64,000 nt of DNA from Roseibium alexandrii DFL-11 (GCF_000158095.2 NZ_CM011002.1:4258703-4322702), one strand, 5' to 3'. Positions 44,974 to 54,726 are shown, counted from the first letter of the stretch. The notes: generated from the letters alone by a model not told the origin. A program made the numbers and translations.

Positions 44974-45900
44974 TTGCAATCAAATCCTTTGCGCATCGGA
45001 ACACGGGGCAGCGCGCTGGCTCTGGCTCAAGCCCATGAAACCCGTGCCCGGCTGATGGCTGCCCATGACCTTCCAGAGGACGCCTTCGAAATCGTGGTGA
45101 TCAAAACCTCCGGGGACCAGATCCAGGACCGGCCCTTGTCTGAAGTCGGCGGGAAAGGGCTGTTCACCAAGGAAATTGAGGAGGCCATGCTGGATGGGCG
45201 TATTGATCTGGCCGTGCACTCGTCCAAGGACATGCCGACCGTTCTGCCGGACGGTTTGGCGCTGACTGCCTTCCTGCCGCGCGAAGATGTTCGGGATGCA
45301 TTTTTGTCTCCCAAAGCCAAAACCCTGATGGATTTGCCGCATGGTGCGGTGGTCGGATCCAGCTCGCTGCGCCGCCAGGCGATGATCAAACGGCTTCGCC
45401 CCGATATTGAAGTGGTGATGTATCGCGGCAACCTGCAGACCCGCCTGCGCAAACTAGCAGAGGGTGAAGTGGACGCGACACTGCTGGCCTATGCAGGCTT
45501 GCGCCGCCTTGGCCTTGAAGAGGAGGTGACCAGCCTTCTCGAAACCGAGGATTTTCTGCCGGCTGTCGGCCAGGGCGCGATCTGCATCGAAAGCCGCGAA
45601 GGCGATGAGCGGACGCTTGAAATGTTGCAGGCAATCCATGATCGGGAGACCCAAATCCGTCTTGATGCGGAACGCGCTTTCCTTGCGGTTCTGGATGGGT
45701 CCTGCAGAACCCCGATTGGCGGACTGGCCCTGTTGAACGGCGACGAATTGACCTTGAAAGGCACAGTTCTGAAACCGGACGGGTCCGAGGTTCATGACGA
45801 AGTTCGCTCCGGCGGCGCAGTTGATGCTGTTCAAATCGGCCAGGCAGCTGGTGAAGCCTTGAAAGCCAAGATGGGTCCCGGGTTCCTCTCGAGCCACTGA
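44974..45900 (+). CDS. hemC: Hydroxymethylbilane synthase (porphobilinogen deaminase)
   Basis: 308 aa. Polymerises four porphobilinogens in tetrapyrrole synthesis. [42 protein letters not shown] (in parts), VHSSKDMPT, the cofactor cysteine in GSCRTPIGG (near 240). Start is a TTG at 44974, as no ATG/GTG is available with a full N-terminus. hemD starts 4 bp after its stop. Confidence 0.95.
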   Translation: MQSNPLRIGTRGSALALAQAHETRARLMAAHDLPEDAFEIVVIKTSGDQIQDRPLSEVGGKGLFTKEIEEAMLDGRIDLAVHSSKDMPTVLPDGLALTAFLPREDVRDAFLSPKAKTLMDLPHGAVVGSSSLRRQAMIKRLRPDIEVVMYRGNLQTRLRKLAEGEVDATLLAYAGLRRLGLEEEVTSLLETEDFLPAVGQGAICIESREGDERTLEMLQAIHDRETQIRLDAERAFLAVLDGSCRTPIGGLALLNGDELTLKGTVLKPDGSEVHDEVRSGGAVDAVQIGQAAGEALKAKMGPGFLSSH

Positions 45901-45904
45901 GCCG

Positions 45905-46618
45905 ATGCGTTTTCTTGTGACCCGTCCGCGACCTGACTGCAAAAGAACTGCCGATCGGTTGCGGGCCTTGGGACATGAGGCGGACGAAATGCCCCTGCTG
46001 CATTTTCGCCCATGTCCGCCGCCAAGTTTTGATCTTTCCAGCATTGACGCTTTGGCGCTCACCAGCCGCAGGGCTGTTGATGCGATCACTCATCACGCGC
46101 AGCTGACACAATTGACGTCTCTGCCTGCCTTCACTGTTGGAGACAAAACCGCTTCAGCCTGTCGGGAGGCGGGTTTTGAAGATGTTCGCTCAGCTGATTC
46201 CGATGTGGCGGGTTTGGCCAGCCTGATCTTGTCCTCGGCTGGGTCTGACTTGTGCAAGGTTCTTTATCTGTCTGCAGAACAGCGGTCAGGCGATCTCGGG
46301 AGACTTCTGGAAAAGGGCGGCGTCACTTGCCGAACCCTTCCAGTTTACCGGATGGAGCCTGTTCAGGACCTGCCGAAGACTGTCTTCGCACGGCTGGCAA
46401 ATGGAGACTATGCCGGTGTTTTGGTGTTTTCGCGCCGCACTGGTGAAACCCTCGCGAGGCTTTTCGCCGCACATTTGCCGGAACACATTTTTTCCGATTT
46501 GCCGGTTTACGCAATTTCCGGTCAAGCAGCAGAAGGTCTCCAAGGCTTTAATGACGTCCATATCGCCAGCGCGCCGCGTGAAGATGCGCTCTTCGATCTG
46601 TTGTTAGCAGAGTGTTAA
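45905..46618 (+). CDS. hemD: Uroporphyrinogen-III synthase
   Basis: 237 aa. N-terminal MRFLVTRPRPDCKRTADRLRA, a first-domain ALTSRRAVDAI, AFTVGDKTASACREAGFEDV linking to the second domain, and VLVFSRRTGETLARLF. Conversion of hydroxymethylbilane to uroporphyrinogen III; the family is poorly conserved, and the call rests on these landmarks plus the hemC neighbour. ATG 45905 is 4 bp after the hemC stop, a coupled operon. Confidence 0.9.
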   Translation: MRFLVTRPRPDCKRTADRLRALGHEADEMPLLHFRPCPPPSFDLSSIDALALTSRRAVDAITHHAQLTQLTSLPAFTVGDKTASACREAGFEDVRSADSDVAGLASLILSSAGSDLCKVLYLSAEQRSGDLGRLLEKGGVTCRTLPVYRMEPVQDLPKTVFARLANGDYAGVLVFSRRTGETLARLFAAHLPEHIFSDLPVYAISGQAAEGLQGFNDVHIASAPREDALFDLLLAEC

Positions 46619-46738
46619 CCCGAACCGGGGGAGTCGTTGTTTTGCAGCGCGCAAGACTCTTTGCCGCGGTGCTACCGCTTTGCAAAGAGACGTGTATAGT
46701 TAAGATCTTGGGACTGGCTGGGTGCGGGAGAGAGATAG

Positions 46739-48622
46739 ATGGCAAGTGACAACAAAACTCCTGGCGGAATATCTTCATCCGATGGCAAAGGATCCGGTTC
46801 ATCCGCAAAACCGGGAAGCACCGCCTCAAGTTCAGGGTCGTCCGGATCAAAGCGTCCGGTCACAATTGATCTGAAGCCGGAGAAGGTGAGCGACAAATCA
46901 CCGTCTTCGACAGCAACCGGGGCGTCGGGATCGTCCAAGCCTGCCGACTCGAAAACGTCCCCGACGACAAGTTCTTCATCATCGCCAACGCGTCCGTCTA
47001 GCGCCGCATCATCTGCGACTTCGTCTTCGTCGACCGCTTCCAAGCCCGCAGGTTCGGCCGCCGGCAGTACGTCCTCTCAGTCCGCATCGAAGCCAACGAC
47101 ACCGGGTGCGGACGCTGGAAAGAGCAGTTCGAGCAGGACATCGGCAAGTGCGGCAACGAGCAAACCGTCTTCCAGTTCCAGCAGTTCGGCGCAGAAACCC
47201 GCATCCGGGTCTGCAAGTTTCTCCAATCCGCCAGCAGCTCAAGAAAGCAGCGGCGTTGGGGCGTTCGGTGTTCTGATCGCCGCGGTGATCGGCGGCGTCT
47301 TGGTGCTCGGCGGGGGCTTTGGTCTCTACCAGGCCGGCATCGTCAAGCTGACACCTGAGCAGGATCAGGAGATGTCCCGAGCCCTGACCGCAGCGGAACG
47401 GAAAATCTCGGATCTGGAAAGCCAGCTGAGTGCACTTGGAACGACAGTTTCCGGACAAGACGTCAGCGGAGCGCTTTCCGATTTGCAGAGCAAAGTCTCT
47501 GCCGTGGAGCAATCTTTGGCAGAAGCTGCCGAGTCTGGTGGAGCTGATGTGTCTGGCGCCGTCGATGCGTTGAAGCAGGACTTTGATGCCTTGAAGGCCG
47601 ATCTGGCTTCTGGCGCTGCATCGTCTTCAGATGGAACGCCTGTAAATCTGGCGCCGCTGGAAACCCGGTTGAGCAGCCTTGAAGACACGGTGAAGTCCGC
47701 AGCACCCGTTGATCTTGCTCCGATTGAGTCCCGACTTACCGAGTTGGAAGGCGGCTCCACGGCTGCATCGTCTGAGACGGAAAAACTGTCCGGTTCCGTT
47801 ACGGACCTTGAAGGTCAGGTCAAAGGTTTTGAGACGCAGCTGACCGAGCTGCAGACGCGTTTGCAGAACACCGAGGCAACAGCAAAAGCTGCGCAAACGG
47901 CGGTGTCGACCTCAGATGTGTCCCTGAAAACCCTTGCGGACAGCCAGGCGCGGGCCACGGAAACACTCTCCAGCCTCTCGGCAGACATTCAGTCCGTTGG
48001 TGCTGCCAACAACGCCGCGCTTGAAGACTTGCGGGCCGAACTCGACAGCCTTTCCAAGAGACTAGTACAAGTTGAATCGACCATGGGCGATGCAACAGCG
48101 CGGGAGACCGCGGCACGGGCCTTGTCTGTGTCGGCATTGAAGTCGGCGGTGGATTCGGGCCGTCCTTATGAAACTGAGCTTGCAGCCGTCAAAGCAGGCC
48201 TTCCGGCAGATATGGACCTGTCTGCGCTTGAAGCACACGCAAAGACCGGTGTGGAGCCGGTTTCCGTCTTGATTGCGCAGTTCCCGAATGTTGCGCGCAG
48301 CGTCTACCAGACCTTCGCGGAGCCGGACGAGTCCGGTGATGTCCTTCAGAGTTTTCTGGCAAGTGCCCGGTCACTGGTGGCAGTGCGCGGGCCGGGCAAT
48401 GCAGACGGCACCGGGCCAGATGCCGTCTTGCGGCGGATGGAAAATGCTGTCTCCAAGGGAGATTTGAGCGCGGCCCTGGCGGCCTCCAAGGATCTGCCGC
48501 AAGCAGGCCAGGAAGCAGCTGCGGACTGGACAAACCGGGCCGGGGCACGTGTTGAAGTTGATGCGCTGACGGACAAGGCGTCTCAGGAAGTTCTGAGCGC
48601 GCTTGCGAAAAACGACAGCTGA
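46739..48622 (+). CDS. Mitofilin/Mic60-like inner-membrane protein
   Basis: 627 aa. Residues 1-170 are a low-complexity Ser/Thr/Ala/Pro/Lys region. One membrane helix follows (about 174-197, GAFGVLIAAVIGGVLVLGGG), then a long periplasmic coiled coil (about 205-475, heptad-like with many Leu/Ala/Gln/Glu) and a C-terminal mitofilin-type domain (about 475-620, ALSVSALKSAVDSGRPYETELAAV, GDLSAALAASKDLP). Alphaproteobacterial Mic60 proteins, usually encoded beside hem genes, shape the inner membrane and contact the outer membrane. Position between hemD and a HemY-like gene matches. Confidence 0.9.
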   Translation: MASDNKTPGGISSSDGKGSGSSAKPGSTASSSGSSGSKRPVTIDLKPEKVSDKSPSSTATGASGSSKPADSKTSPTTSSSSSPTRPSSAASSATSSSSTASKPAGSAAGSTSSQSASKPTTPGADAGKSSSSRTSASAATSKPSSSSSSSAQKPASGSASFSNPPAAQESSGVGAFGVLIAAVIGGVLVLGGGFGLYQAGIVKLTPEQDQEMSRALTAAERKISDLESQLSALGTTVSGQDVSGALSDLQSKVSAVEQSLAEAAESGGADVSGAVDALKQDFDALKADLASGAASSSDGTPVNLAPLETRLSSLEDTVKSAAPVDLAPIESRLTELEGGSTAASSETEKLSGSVTDLEGQVKGFETQLTELQTRLQNTEATAKAAQTAVSTSDVSLKTLADSQARATETLSSLSADIQSVGAANNAALEDLRAELDSLSKRLVQVESTMGDATARETAARALSVSALKSAVDSGRPYETELAAVKAGLPADMDLSALEAHAKTGVEPVSVLIAQFPNVARSVYQTFAEPDESGDVLQSFLASARSLVAVRGPGNADGTGPDAVLRRMENAVSKGDLSAALAASKDLPQAGQEAAADWTNRAGARVEVDALTDKASQEVLSALAKNDS

Positions 48623-48700
48623 GCCGGCGGCCGTTCAACGGCCGGCCGGAATTGAGTTTATTTTGCCGGGATGTTCCGGCGCACTTTGGGAGCGACACCG

Positions 48701-50653
48701 ATGATCCGCGTCCTCATCTTTTTCGCCATGCTGTTTTTGGCTGCCCTCGGGTTTGCCTGGATGGCGGACTTGCCTGGAACGATATCGGTCAGCTGGAACG
48801 GCTATGTCTGGGAACAGCCGCCGGTGGTGGTTGCCCTGGTGGTGGGCCTTGTTCTCGTCGCGTTTCTTGTCGTTATCGGCGTTATCCGCGCGATCCTGAA
48901 GTCGCCGCAAATAGCGGGCCGTTTCTTCAAGCAGCGCCGCAAAGACAAAGGCTACACCGCCTTGTCGCAAGGGTTGATCGCACTTGGCACGGGTAATGCC
49001 AAAATGGCGCGCCGCTATGGTCTTGATGCAGACAAGCTGCTGAATGAAGAACCGGCGACAAAACTTCTTCTTGCGCAAACGGCGCAGCTTGCCGGCAAGG
49101 ACGGCGAAGCGCGGCAGCGTTTTGAAGCCATGCTGGACGATCCCAATACAAAGACGCTCGGTTTGCATGGCCTTTTTGTCGAGGCAGAACGCCAGAGGGA
49201 ACCGGTTGCCGCGCGCCATTACGCCGAAGAGGCTGTGAAGGCAGCGCCGGGTCTTGAATGGGCCGGGAAGGCCGTTCTCGGGTATCAGGCGGTCGCCCAT
49301 CATTGGGACGAGGCCCTGAAAACCCTTGAGCGGAACTACACGTCCAAGCTCCTGGATAAAAAAGCCTACCGCCGCCAGCGTGCAGTCATCCTCACCGCGC
49401 TTGCCCACAAACTGGAAGACAACGATCCGGACCGGGCATTCTCGCTTGCAAAGGAAGCGCATGGCTTGGCACTGGAATTGGTGCCGGCCGCTGTCATCAC
49501 GTCTCGGCTGGCGACCCGCCGTGGCGATATCCGCAAGGCGTCGAAAGTGATCGAAGCGACTTGGCGGTTGTCGCCGCACCCGGAATTGGCCGAAACCTAT
49601 TCCCATGTACGCACAGGTGATTCAGCTGTTGACCGCCTGAAGCGCGCTAAGAGCTTGGCGGCTCAACGGGCCAACACCGCAGAAGGGGCCATTGCGATTG
49701 CCAAGGCTGCGCTGGAGGCACGAGAATTTGAAGAAGCCCGCACACAGCTGAAGAAAGTGCTGCAATCCGAGCCGACCCGGGCAGCTTTCATCCTGATGGC
49801 GGAAGTGGAAGAAACAGAAACCGGCGACAAGGGCCGGGTGCGCGATTGGCTTGCACGGGCGGTCAAGGCGTCGCTCGACAAGGCCTGGATCGCCGACGGC
49901 GTGGTGTCTTCGGAATGGCAGGCCGTGTCGCCTGTGACCGGGAAGCTTGATGCTTTCCAATGGTCATCGCCGGGCAGCCTCAATGAGGAAGATGGTGTTC
50001 TGTTGGAAGACAGCCTGTTTGAGGCCCCTGTTCTGCCAGCATCCACACTAGCCAAGGACCCTGCTGCAGAGCCTGTCGAGCCGGTGGTGACCGCAGCTTC
50101 GCAGAGCAAGGACGCTTCCGATGAAAAACCGGAAGAGGCTGCCGATGCCAAGGTCGTTGAGTTGAAGGCCGAGCCGCAAAGCGAGGAACCGTCAAAAACC
50201 CCTGAGGAGACGGAAACTCCACCAAAGACCCAACCCGACAAGAAAGCGGCTGCTGCTCCAGTCAAGAAGGAAGGCTATGAGGGGACAACGGACGATGTGA
50301 AATTCGCCCCACCCCTCAAGGACTTGCCGGACGGTCCGGCGGCTTCGACTCCCTCTGACAAGGCTTCCGCTGCCGCGACACCTGAAAAAGATGCCGGTGC
50401 AGGAAAAGCCAAAACAGACGAGCCTGAAAAGGCCGCTTCGGACGCCACACCAGACAAACAGGCAGCTGAACCTGCGGCTGCCGTTAATGGCACATCTGAG
50501 GACGGAAAGTCTGATGAGAAAAAGGCCAAAGACGAGGACTTAGATCGTCCGATTGAATTTCCTCTCTCGCGGATGCCGGATGATCCGGGCACGGATGATG
50601 ACGAGGACGCGGACGACAAGAAGAAAGGTTCCCGCCCCCGGTTCTTTAACTAG
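48701..50653 (+). CDS. HemY-N/TPR-domain inner-membrane protein
   Basis: About 650 aa. Two N-terminal membrane helices with the HemY_N pattern (ADLPGTISVSWNGYVWEQPP), then TPR-like helices (about 85-420: QRFEAMLDDPNTKTLGLHGLFVEA, AEEAVKAAPGLEWAG, EEARTQLKKVLQSEPTRAAFILMAEVEE in parts). The last ~200 residues are an acidic, Ala/Pro/Lys-rich low-complexity tail. Named for the E. coli hem-operon gene, it is not protoporphyrinogen oxidase. ATG 48701 with GGGAG upstream; ATG 48671 possible. Follows Mic60 closely. Confidence 0.88.
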   Translation: MIRVLIFFAMLFLAALGFAWMADLPGTISVSWNGYVWEQPPVVVALVVGLVLVAFLVVIGVIRAILKSPQIAGRFFKQRRKDKGYTALSQGLIALGTGNAKMARRYGLDADKLLNEEPATKLLLAQTAQLAGKDGEARQRFEAMLDDPNTKTLGLHGLFVEAERQREPVAARHYAEEAVKAAPGLEWAGKAVLGYQAVAHHWDEALKTLERNYTSKLLDKKAYRRQRAVILTALAHKLEDNDPDRAFSLAKEAHGLALELVPAAVITSRLATRRGDIRKASKVIEATWRLSPHPELAETYSHVRTGDSAVDRLKRAKSLAAQRANTAEGAIAIAKAALEAREFEEARTQLKKVLQSEPTRAAFILMAEVEETETGDKGRVRDWLARAVKASLDKAWIADGVVSSEWQAVSPVTGKLDAFQWSSPGSLNEEDGVLLEDSLFEAPVLPASTLAKDPAAEPVEPVVTAASQSKDASDEKPEEAADAKVVELKAEPQSEEPSKTPEETETPPKTQPDKKAAAAPVKKEGYEGTTDDVKFAPPLKDLPDGPAASTPSDKASAAATPEKDAGAGKAKTDEPEKAASDATPDKQAAEPAAAVNGTSEDGKSDEKKAKDEDLDRPIEFPLSRMPDDPGTDDDEDADDKKKGSRPRFFN

Positions 50654-50834
50654 ACTGGGGAGGGAAGCTTCAATCCGGAAAGTACCGATGACCTGAACGT
50701 TCGGTCATCATTTCCCGGACCCGGAAAAGCCCTTGCATCCGGATCGAAGCTCCGGTAATTAGCGGCCCACTCGGGCAGCGCCAGTTTTTAAGGACTGCCT
50801 TTGAGATCGTCTCTTGGAGTTGCTCAAGAGCCAA

Positions 50835-50910
50835 GCCGCTGTAGCTCAGTTGGTAGAGCACGTCATTCGTAATGATGGGGTCGTAGGTTCGAGTCCTATC
50901 AGCGGCACCA
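50835..50910 (+). tRNA. tRNA-Thr(CGU)
   Basis: 76-nt cloverleaf with encoded CCA. Acceptor stem GCCGCTG / CAGCGGC, D arm AGCTCAGTTGGTAGAGC, anticodon loop TTCGTAA with anticodon CGT, and T arm GTAGGTTCGAGTCCTAT. It reads ACG threonine codons. The rest of the 411-bp stretch 50654-51065 shows no gene; it holds a hairpin at 51021-51046. Confidence 0.95.
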
Positions 50911-51020
50911 TTCTTTGTTTGCGCTATCGGCCTTCGGTCCTCACGAGCGCGTTTCTTACCTGCGCCACTTCTTGCCTGTTAATTGCTGTTTATGTAGAGC
51001 GCAGATCCGCGAACAGCAGT

Positions 51021-51046
51021 GGGCGGCGCATGCGGATGCGCCACCC
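51021..51046. terminator. Hairpin, possible bidirectional terminator
   Basis: GGGCGGCGCAT (51021-51031) pairs with ATGCGCCACCC (51036-51046) with one mismatch and a GCGG loop. It lies between the tRNA and the stop of the convergent small protein. No strong T run on either side, so termination is uncertain. Confidence 0.45.
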
Positions 51047-51065
51047 CTTATTGCATTCTGACCAC

Positions 51066-51389
51066 TCAACGGTAACTGGATGAATAGAATGTCAGTTCAT
51101 TCGTGCACGGGTTGGCATCGCTCTGGATGGAACCGTCCGGTTTGACGATCAGTTCGATCAAGTTGCTGGTGATCGCCCGGTAGTAGCGGGTGCCGTCTTC
51201 ATCAAAGGCCGTCAAATGCCATATGACGTAGGCTTTGCCGTTTTCCTTCGGCGTTATCTCGCAAACCGCCAAAGGCGCTGCCGCTTTTACCTTCGAAATG
51301 GCATCGTCAGCATGCGCTGCTGCACTGAAGCCGATCGCAAGTGCCGCAGCAGCAAAAACGCTCATCCGCGCTGACAGTTGGCTCATCAT
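51066..51389 (-). CDS. Small secreted protein of unknown function
   Basis: 107 aa with a signal peptide cleaved after AAHA (about residue 27). The mature ~80 residues carry two cysteines (LAVCEIT, NPCTNELT), VIWHLTAFDEDGTRYYRAI and an aromatic C-terminus FYSSSYR. No family recognised. ATG 51389 is preceded by CAGGAGATAA. Confidence 0.65.
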   Translation of the reverse strand: MMSQLSARMSVFAAAALAIGFSAAAHADDAISKVKAAAPLAVCEITPKENGKAYVIWHLTAFDEDGTRYYRAITSNLIELIVKPDGSIQSDANPCTNELTFYSSSYR

Positions 51390-51764
51390 CCAGTTATCTC
51401 CTGTAGTGTTCTCATGAGGGGCTGCAACTCACTCTATGCGGCTCCCTCAGCAGAGTACAGGCTGAGATGACGTCTCGCGGTTTGGCTGGTGTCGATGCCA
51501 CGGGTAATCAGCGTTTAGTTTCCAAAAAAGGAAATCAATTCCAACATTATGTCATTTTACATTACCAAGTGAATTAGTAAAAACTGAATTCGGGAGGAGA
51601 CATGTCTCCTGTTTAATGGTGGGATAGGCTTCAATAGGGTGAGAAATTGGGCGCTAGCGGCACCTTGCACCCGATAAGCTTGGGCAACCAAAAGCGCGAA
51701 TGAGGCGCGGCCACAGCCGGACTGGTCTTTTACTTGAATTTCCGGCGTAGGAGGAGGAACGATC
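51390..51764. promoter_or_regulatory. Upstream region of the TRAP operon with a perfect 16-bp palindrome
   Basis: No gene is seen in these 375 bp. AGGAGACATGTCTCCT (51595-51610) is a perfect palindrome 155 bp before dctP. TTTCC-AAAAAA-GGAAA stands at 51519-51534, and the stretch 51531-51590 is AT-rich. A regulator binding site is the likely reading of the palindrome; the regulator is unknown. Confidence 0.45.
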
Positions 51765-52793
51765 ATGGATTTCAAGACGGTATTCGGCGCAGCCTTATTA
51801 GCGCTCGGCGCAACATCAGTTCAGGCTGCAGATCACGAATTCAAACTGCACCACTTCCTTGGTGAAAAAGCCCCGGCACACTCCAAGATGCTGGTGCCAT
51901 GGGCCAAGCAGGTGGAGGAAAATTCCGGCGGCAAGGTCTCCATTGAGATCTATCCGGCGATGACCTTGGGTGGCCGTCCGCCTGAGCTGATCAACCAGGT
52001 TCGTGATGGGGTTGTCGACCTCGTCTGGACGGTCAACGGTTATACGCCCGGTTTGTTCCCGCGTTCTGAAGTCTTCGAACTGCCGGGGGTGCACAAGAAT
52101 GATACCGCGGCGACCAACCTGGCGCTGAAGGAACTCTTCGAGAGTGATCTGAAAGACGACTACAAGGGCGTGGAGGTCATGTTCCTCCATGTGCATGCTG
52201 GTCAGGGTATCCATATGCGCGATACTGAAGTGCGGTCAGTCGCAGACCTCAAGGACAAGAAAATCCGGATCCCGACCCGCACCGGTGCCTGGGTGATTGA
52301 AGCGCTTGGCGCGTCCCCGGTTGCGATGCCTGTGCCGGAACTTCCGCCTGCGCTGCAGAAGGGGGTGATTGACGGGGCCATGATCCCTTGGGAGATCATT
52401 CCGCCGCTGAAGATCCAGGAGCAGACCAATTACCAGATCGAAGGTGCTGATAAGGAACGCTTTGGCACGACGGTGTTCCAGGTGTCCATGAACAAGGACC
52501 GTTGGGACAGCTTGCCGGAAGATGTCCAGAAAGCTTTCCGCGATGCATCTGATGCTGTCTGGTCCAAGGAAGTCGGTGATATCTGGGCTGGTGCGGATGA
52601 TTTTGGCATTGGGCTCGCGGTGAAGGCTGGCAACACGCACATCACCTTGACGCCAGAAGAGACAGCGGAATTCAACGCAGCGCTTGAGCCGGTTGTCGGC
52701 CGCTGGGTCGAGGAAGTCTCCAGCAAAGGCATCGATGGATCCGCTTTGGTGGACAAGGCCCGTGCTGCTGTCGCGAACAACGCGTCCAACTGA
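51765..52793 (+). CDS. dctP: TRAP transporter solute-binding protein DctP
   Basis: 342 aa with a signal peptide ending VQAA-DH (about residue 22). DctP fold: FKLHHFLGEKAPAHSKML, GGRPPELINQVRDGVVDLVWTVNGYTPGLFP in parts, and IRIPTRTGAWVIEALGASPVAMPVPE, where the Arg would bind the substrate carboxylate. Periplasmic. Substrate unknown; the pca/pob cluster next door suggests an aromatic acid. ATG 51765 has TAGGAGGAGG upstream. The last A of its TGA starts dctQ. Confidence 0.92.
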   Translation: MDFKTVFGAALLALGATSVQAADHEFKLHHFLGEKAPAHSKMLVPWAKQVEENSGGKVSIEIYPAMTLGGRPPELINQVRDGVVDLVWTVNGYTPGLFPRSEVFELPGVHKNDTAATNLALKELFESDLKDDYKGVEVMFLHVHAGQGIHMRDTEVRSVADLKDKKIRIPTRTGAWVIEALGASPVAMPVPELPPALQKGVIDGAMIPWEIIPPLKIQEQTNYQIEGADKERFGTTVFQVSMNKDRWDSLPEDVQKAFRDASDAVWSKEVGDIWAGADDFGIGLAVKAGNTHITLTPEETAEFNAALEPVVGRWVEEVSSKGIDGSALVDKARAAVANNASN

Positions 52794-53302
52794 TGCCCGC
52801 AGATCACCAAACAGGCAATTCCGGGTTCACCGGGATTGCCAGCCGGGTCATCACGGTGTGGGCTCTCCTCGGCGGCGGCGTTCTCTTGGCCGTCGTTGCG
52901 GTGAACATGATGTCCATCCTTGGATCCATGTTCGGTAAGCCTCTCCCCGGTGACTTTGAATTGACGGAAATGGGCGTTGCGGTCGCAGTCTTTGCGTTCC
53001 TGCCTTATTGCCAGCTGACGGGCGCCAATGTGTCAGCGGATATTTTCACAGCTGGAGCCTCGAAGCGCTTGATCGCGTTTTTCACACTGCTGGGCTCGCT
53101 GGTTGCGCTTGGGTTTGCGTCTCTGCTGATCTGGCGCATGTTCCACGGGATGCTCGACCAAAGAGAATACGGTTATACAACCACGATCTTGCAGATCCCG
53201 CACTGGATGGCGTTCGTTCCGATCCTTGTATCCCTTGTATTGCTGGCCCTTGCAGCGCTTGTCACTTTGATGCGTGACACATCAGCCCTGTCGAAAGGAT
53301 AA
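52793..53302 (+). CDS. dctQ: TRAP transporter small membrane subunit DctQ
   Basis: 169 aa, four membrane helices: ITVWALLGGGVLLAVVAVNMMSIL, ELTEMGVAVAVFAFLPYCQLTGAN with the conserved Glu, LIAFFTLLGSLVALGFASLLIW, and PHWMAFVPILVSLVLLALAALVTL. Starts inside the dctP stop (TGATG) and is followed by dctM after 6 bp. Confidence 0.9.
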   Translation: MPADHQTGNSGFTGIASRVITVWALLGGGVLLAVVAVNMMSILGSMFGKPLPGDFELTEMGVAVAVFAFLPYCQLTGANVSADIFTAGASKRLIAFFTLLGSLVALGFASLLIWRMFHGMLDQREYGYTTTILQIPHWMAFVPILVSLVLLALAALVTLMRDTSALSKG

Positions 53303-53308
53303 CGATAA

Positions 53309-54664
53309 ATGGCAGACGCTGTTGTTCTCGGCGTGGGCGGGCTCGTCGCGCTGATCATCCTGATTGCGATCCGGATGCCGATTGCCTACGCCATGATCCT
53401 AGTCGGTGGTGTCGGAACCATGCTGCTCAACGGCCCGGCGTTGGTCTTCAGCCAGTTGAAGACGTTGGCATATGGGCAGTTCTCAATCTACGATCTGTCC
53501 GTCGTGCCGATGTTCGTGCTGATGGGCGCGATCGCCTCCAAGACAGGTCTCAGCCAGGCGTTGTTCAGGGGAGCAAACGCGTGGCTTGGCTGGCTCCGTG
53601 GCGGTACGGCGATGGCGGCGATTGCCGGCTGTGCGGGCTTCGGGGCGGTGTGTGGCTCGTCCCTTGCGACGGCCTCTACGATGGGCAAGGTCGCCTTGCC
53701 GGAACTGCGCCGCTATAAGTATTCCGGGGCCCTTGCGACCGGGACATTGGCGGCTGGCGGCGTGCTCGGGATTTTGATCCCGCCATCCGTTGTGCTGATC
53801 ATTTACGCAATCATCGTTGAAGCGAATATCGTGACGATGTTCATGGCCGCGTTCCTGCCCGGACTGCTGGCGGTTGTTCTGTTTCTGCTGACCATCGCGG
53901 TCTATGTGGCGATCAAGCCGGAGGCTGGCCCGAAAGGCGGCATGCCGGACCGCCGGGAGTTTATTGAGGCAACGGCCGGAATGATCCCGGTTCTGCTGAT
54001 CTTTGCTCTTGTCATTGGCGGCATATACTTCGGCTTTTTCAACCCGACCCCGGCTGCTGCTGCTGGTGTGTTTCTGGTGCTGGTCTTCGGTCTCTTGCAA
54101 CGCAAGTTGTCCTGGCCGGACATGCTGGGCGCGCTGCAGGAAACGGCCGCGACCTCAGGTATGATTTATCTGATTATCCTCGGCGCGGAACTTTTGAAGA
54201 TTTTCATGTCGCGGGTGCGCCTGCCTCAGGAAACAGCCGCCTGGATCGCCGGGTCGGGTCTTGAGCCGATGACGGTCCTGATCCTTTTGCTCGTTGCGCT
54301 TATCCTGCTCGGCTGCCTGATGGACAGTCTGTCGATGATCCTGCTCGTTATCCCGTTCTTTTGGCCGGTTCTTGTCGAGATCAATGGCGGGATCTATCAG
54401 GCAGCTGAGGGCGCCGGGTTCGGCATGAGCACTGAAGATCTGAAGATCTGGTTTGGGATCCTGGCGCTTATCGTGGTGGAGCTGGGACTGATTACGCCGC
54501 CAGTCGGGATGAATGTATTCGTGATTTCCTCCCTGGCCCGCGATACGCCGATGATCGAGACGTTCAAGGGGGTTGCGCCCTTCTTTGGCGCGGAGTTGGT
54601 GCGCGTGGTGCTGCTTGTCAGCTTCCCGGCGCTGACGCTGTGGTTGCCAAGTGTGCTCAGTTAG
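53309..54664 (+). CDS. dctM: TRAP transporter large permease DctM
   Basis: 451 aa with about 12 membrane helices. IRMPIAYAMILVGGVGTMLL, SVVPMFVLMGAIASKTGLSQALF, FGAVCGSSLATASTMGKVALPEL, GGVLGILIPPSVVLIIYAII and ELGLITPPVGMNVFVI are DctM/UIT blocks. Na+-driven import together with DctP and DctQ. Convergent with pcaB, 62 bp apart with no clear terminator. Confidence 0.93.
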   Translation: MADAVVLGVGGLVALIILIAIRMPIAYAMILVGGVGTMLLNGPALVFSQLKTLAYGQFSIYDLSVVPMFVLMGAIASKTGLSQALFRGANAWLGWLRGGTAMAAIAGCAGFGAVCGSSLATASTMGKVALPELRRYKYSGALATGTLAAGGVLGILIPPSVVLIIYAIIVEANIVTMFMAAFLPGLLAVVLFLLTIAVYVAIKPEAGPKGGMPDRREFIEATAGMIPVLLIFALVIGGIYFGFFNPTPAAAAGVFLVLVFGLLQRKLSWPDMLGALQETAATSGMIYLIILGAELLKIFMSRVRLPQETAAWIAGSGLEPMTVLILLLVALILLGCLMDSLSMILLVIPFFWPVLVEINGGIYQAAEGAGFGMSTEDLKIWFGILALIVVELGLITPPVGMNVFVISSLARDTPMIETFKGVAPFFGAELVRVVLLVSFPALTLWLPSVLS

Positions 54665-54726
54665 CGCGCATTGCAGTCATTGGATTGAGGCCTGTCAGAC
54701 ATCGCGTTCGGAGCGAAGCGGAGAGG

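Noticed and set aside
46742..47230. Ser-rich low-complexity DNA as a tandem repeat or recombination site
   Set aside because: The period is irregular at DNA level and the stretch is in frame inside the Mic60-like gene; it is coding low complexity.
48635..49606. 323-codon open frame on the minus strand
   Set aside because: Antisense to the HemY-like gene; composition is shadow-like.
51557..51775. 72-codon minus-strand frame upstream of dctP
   Set aside because: Contains the palindrome and the dctP start region, has no ribosome binding site and no family-like sequence.
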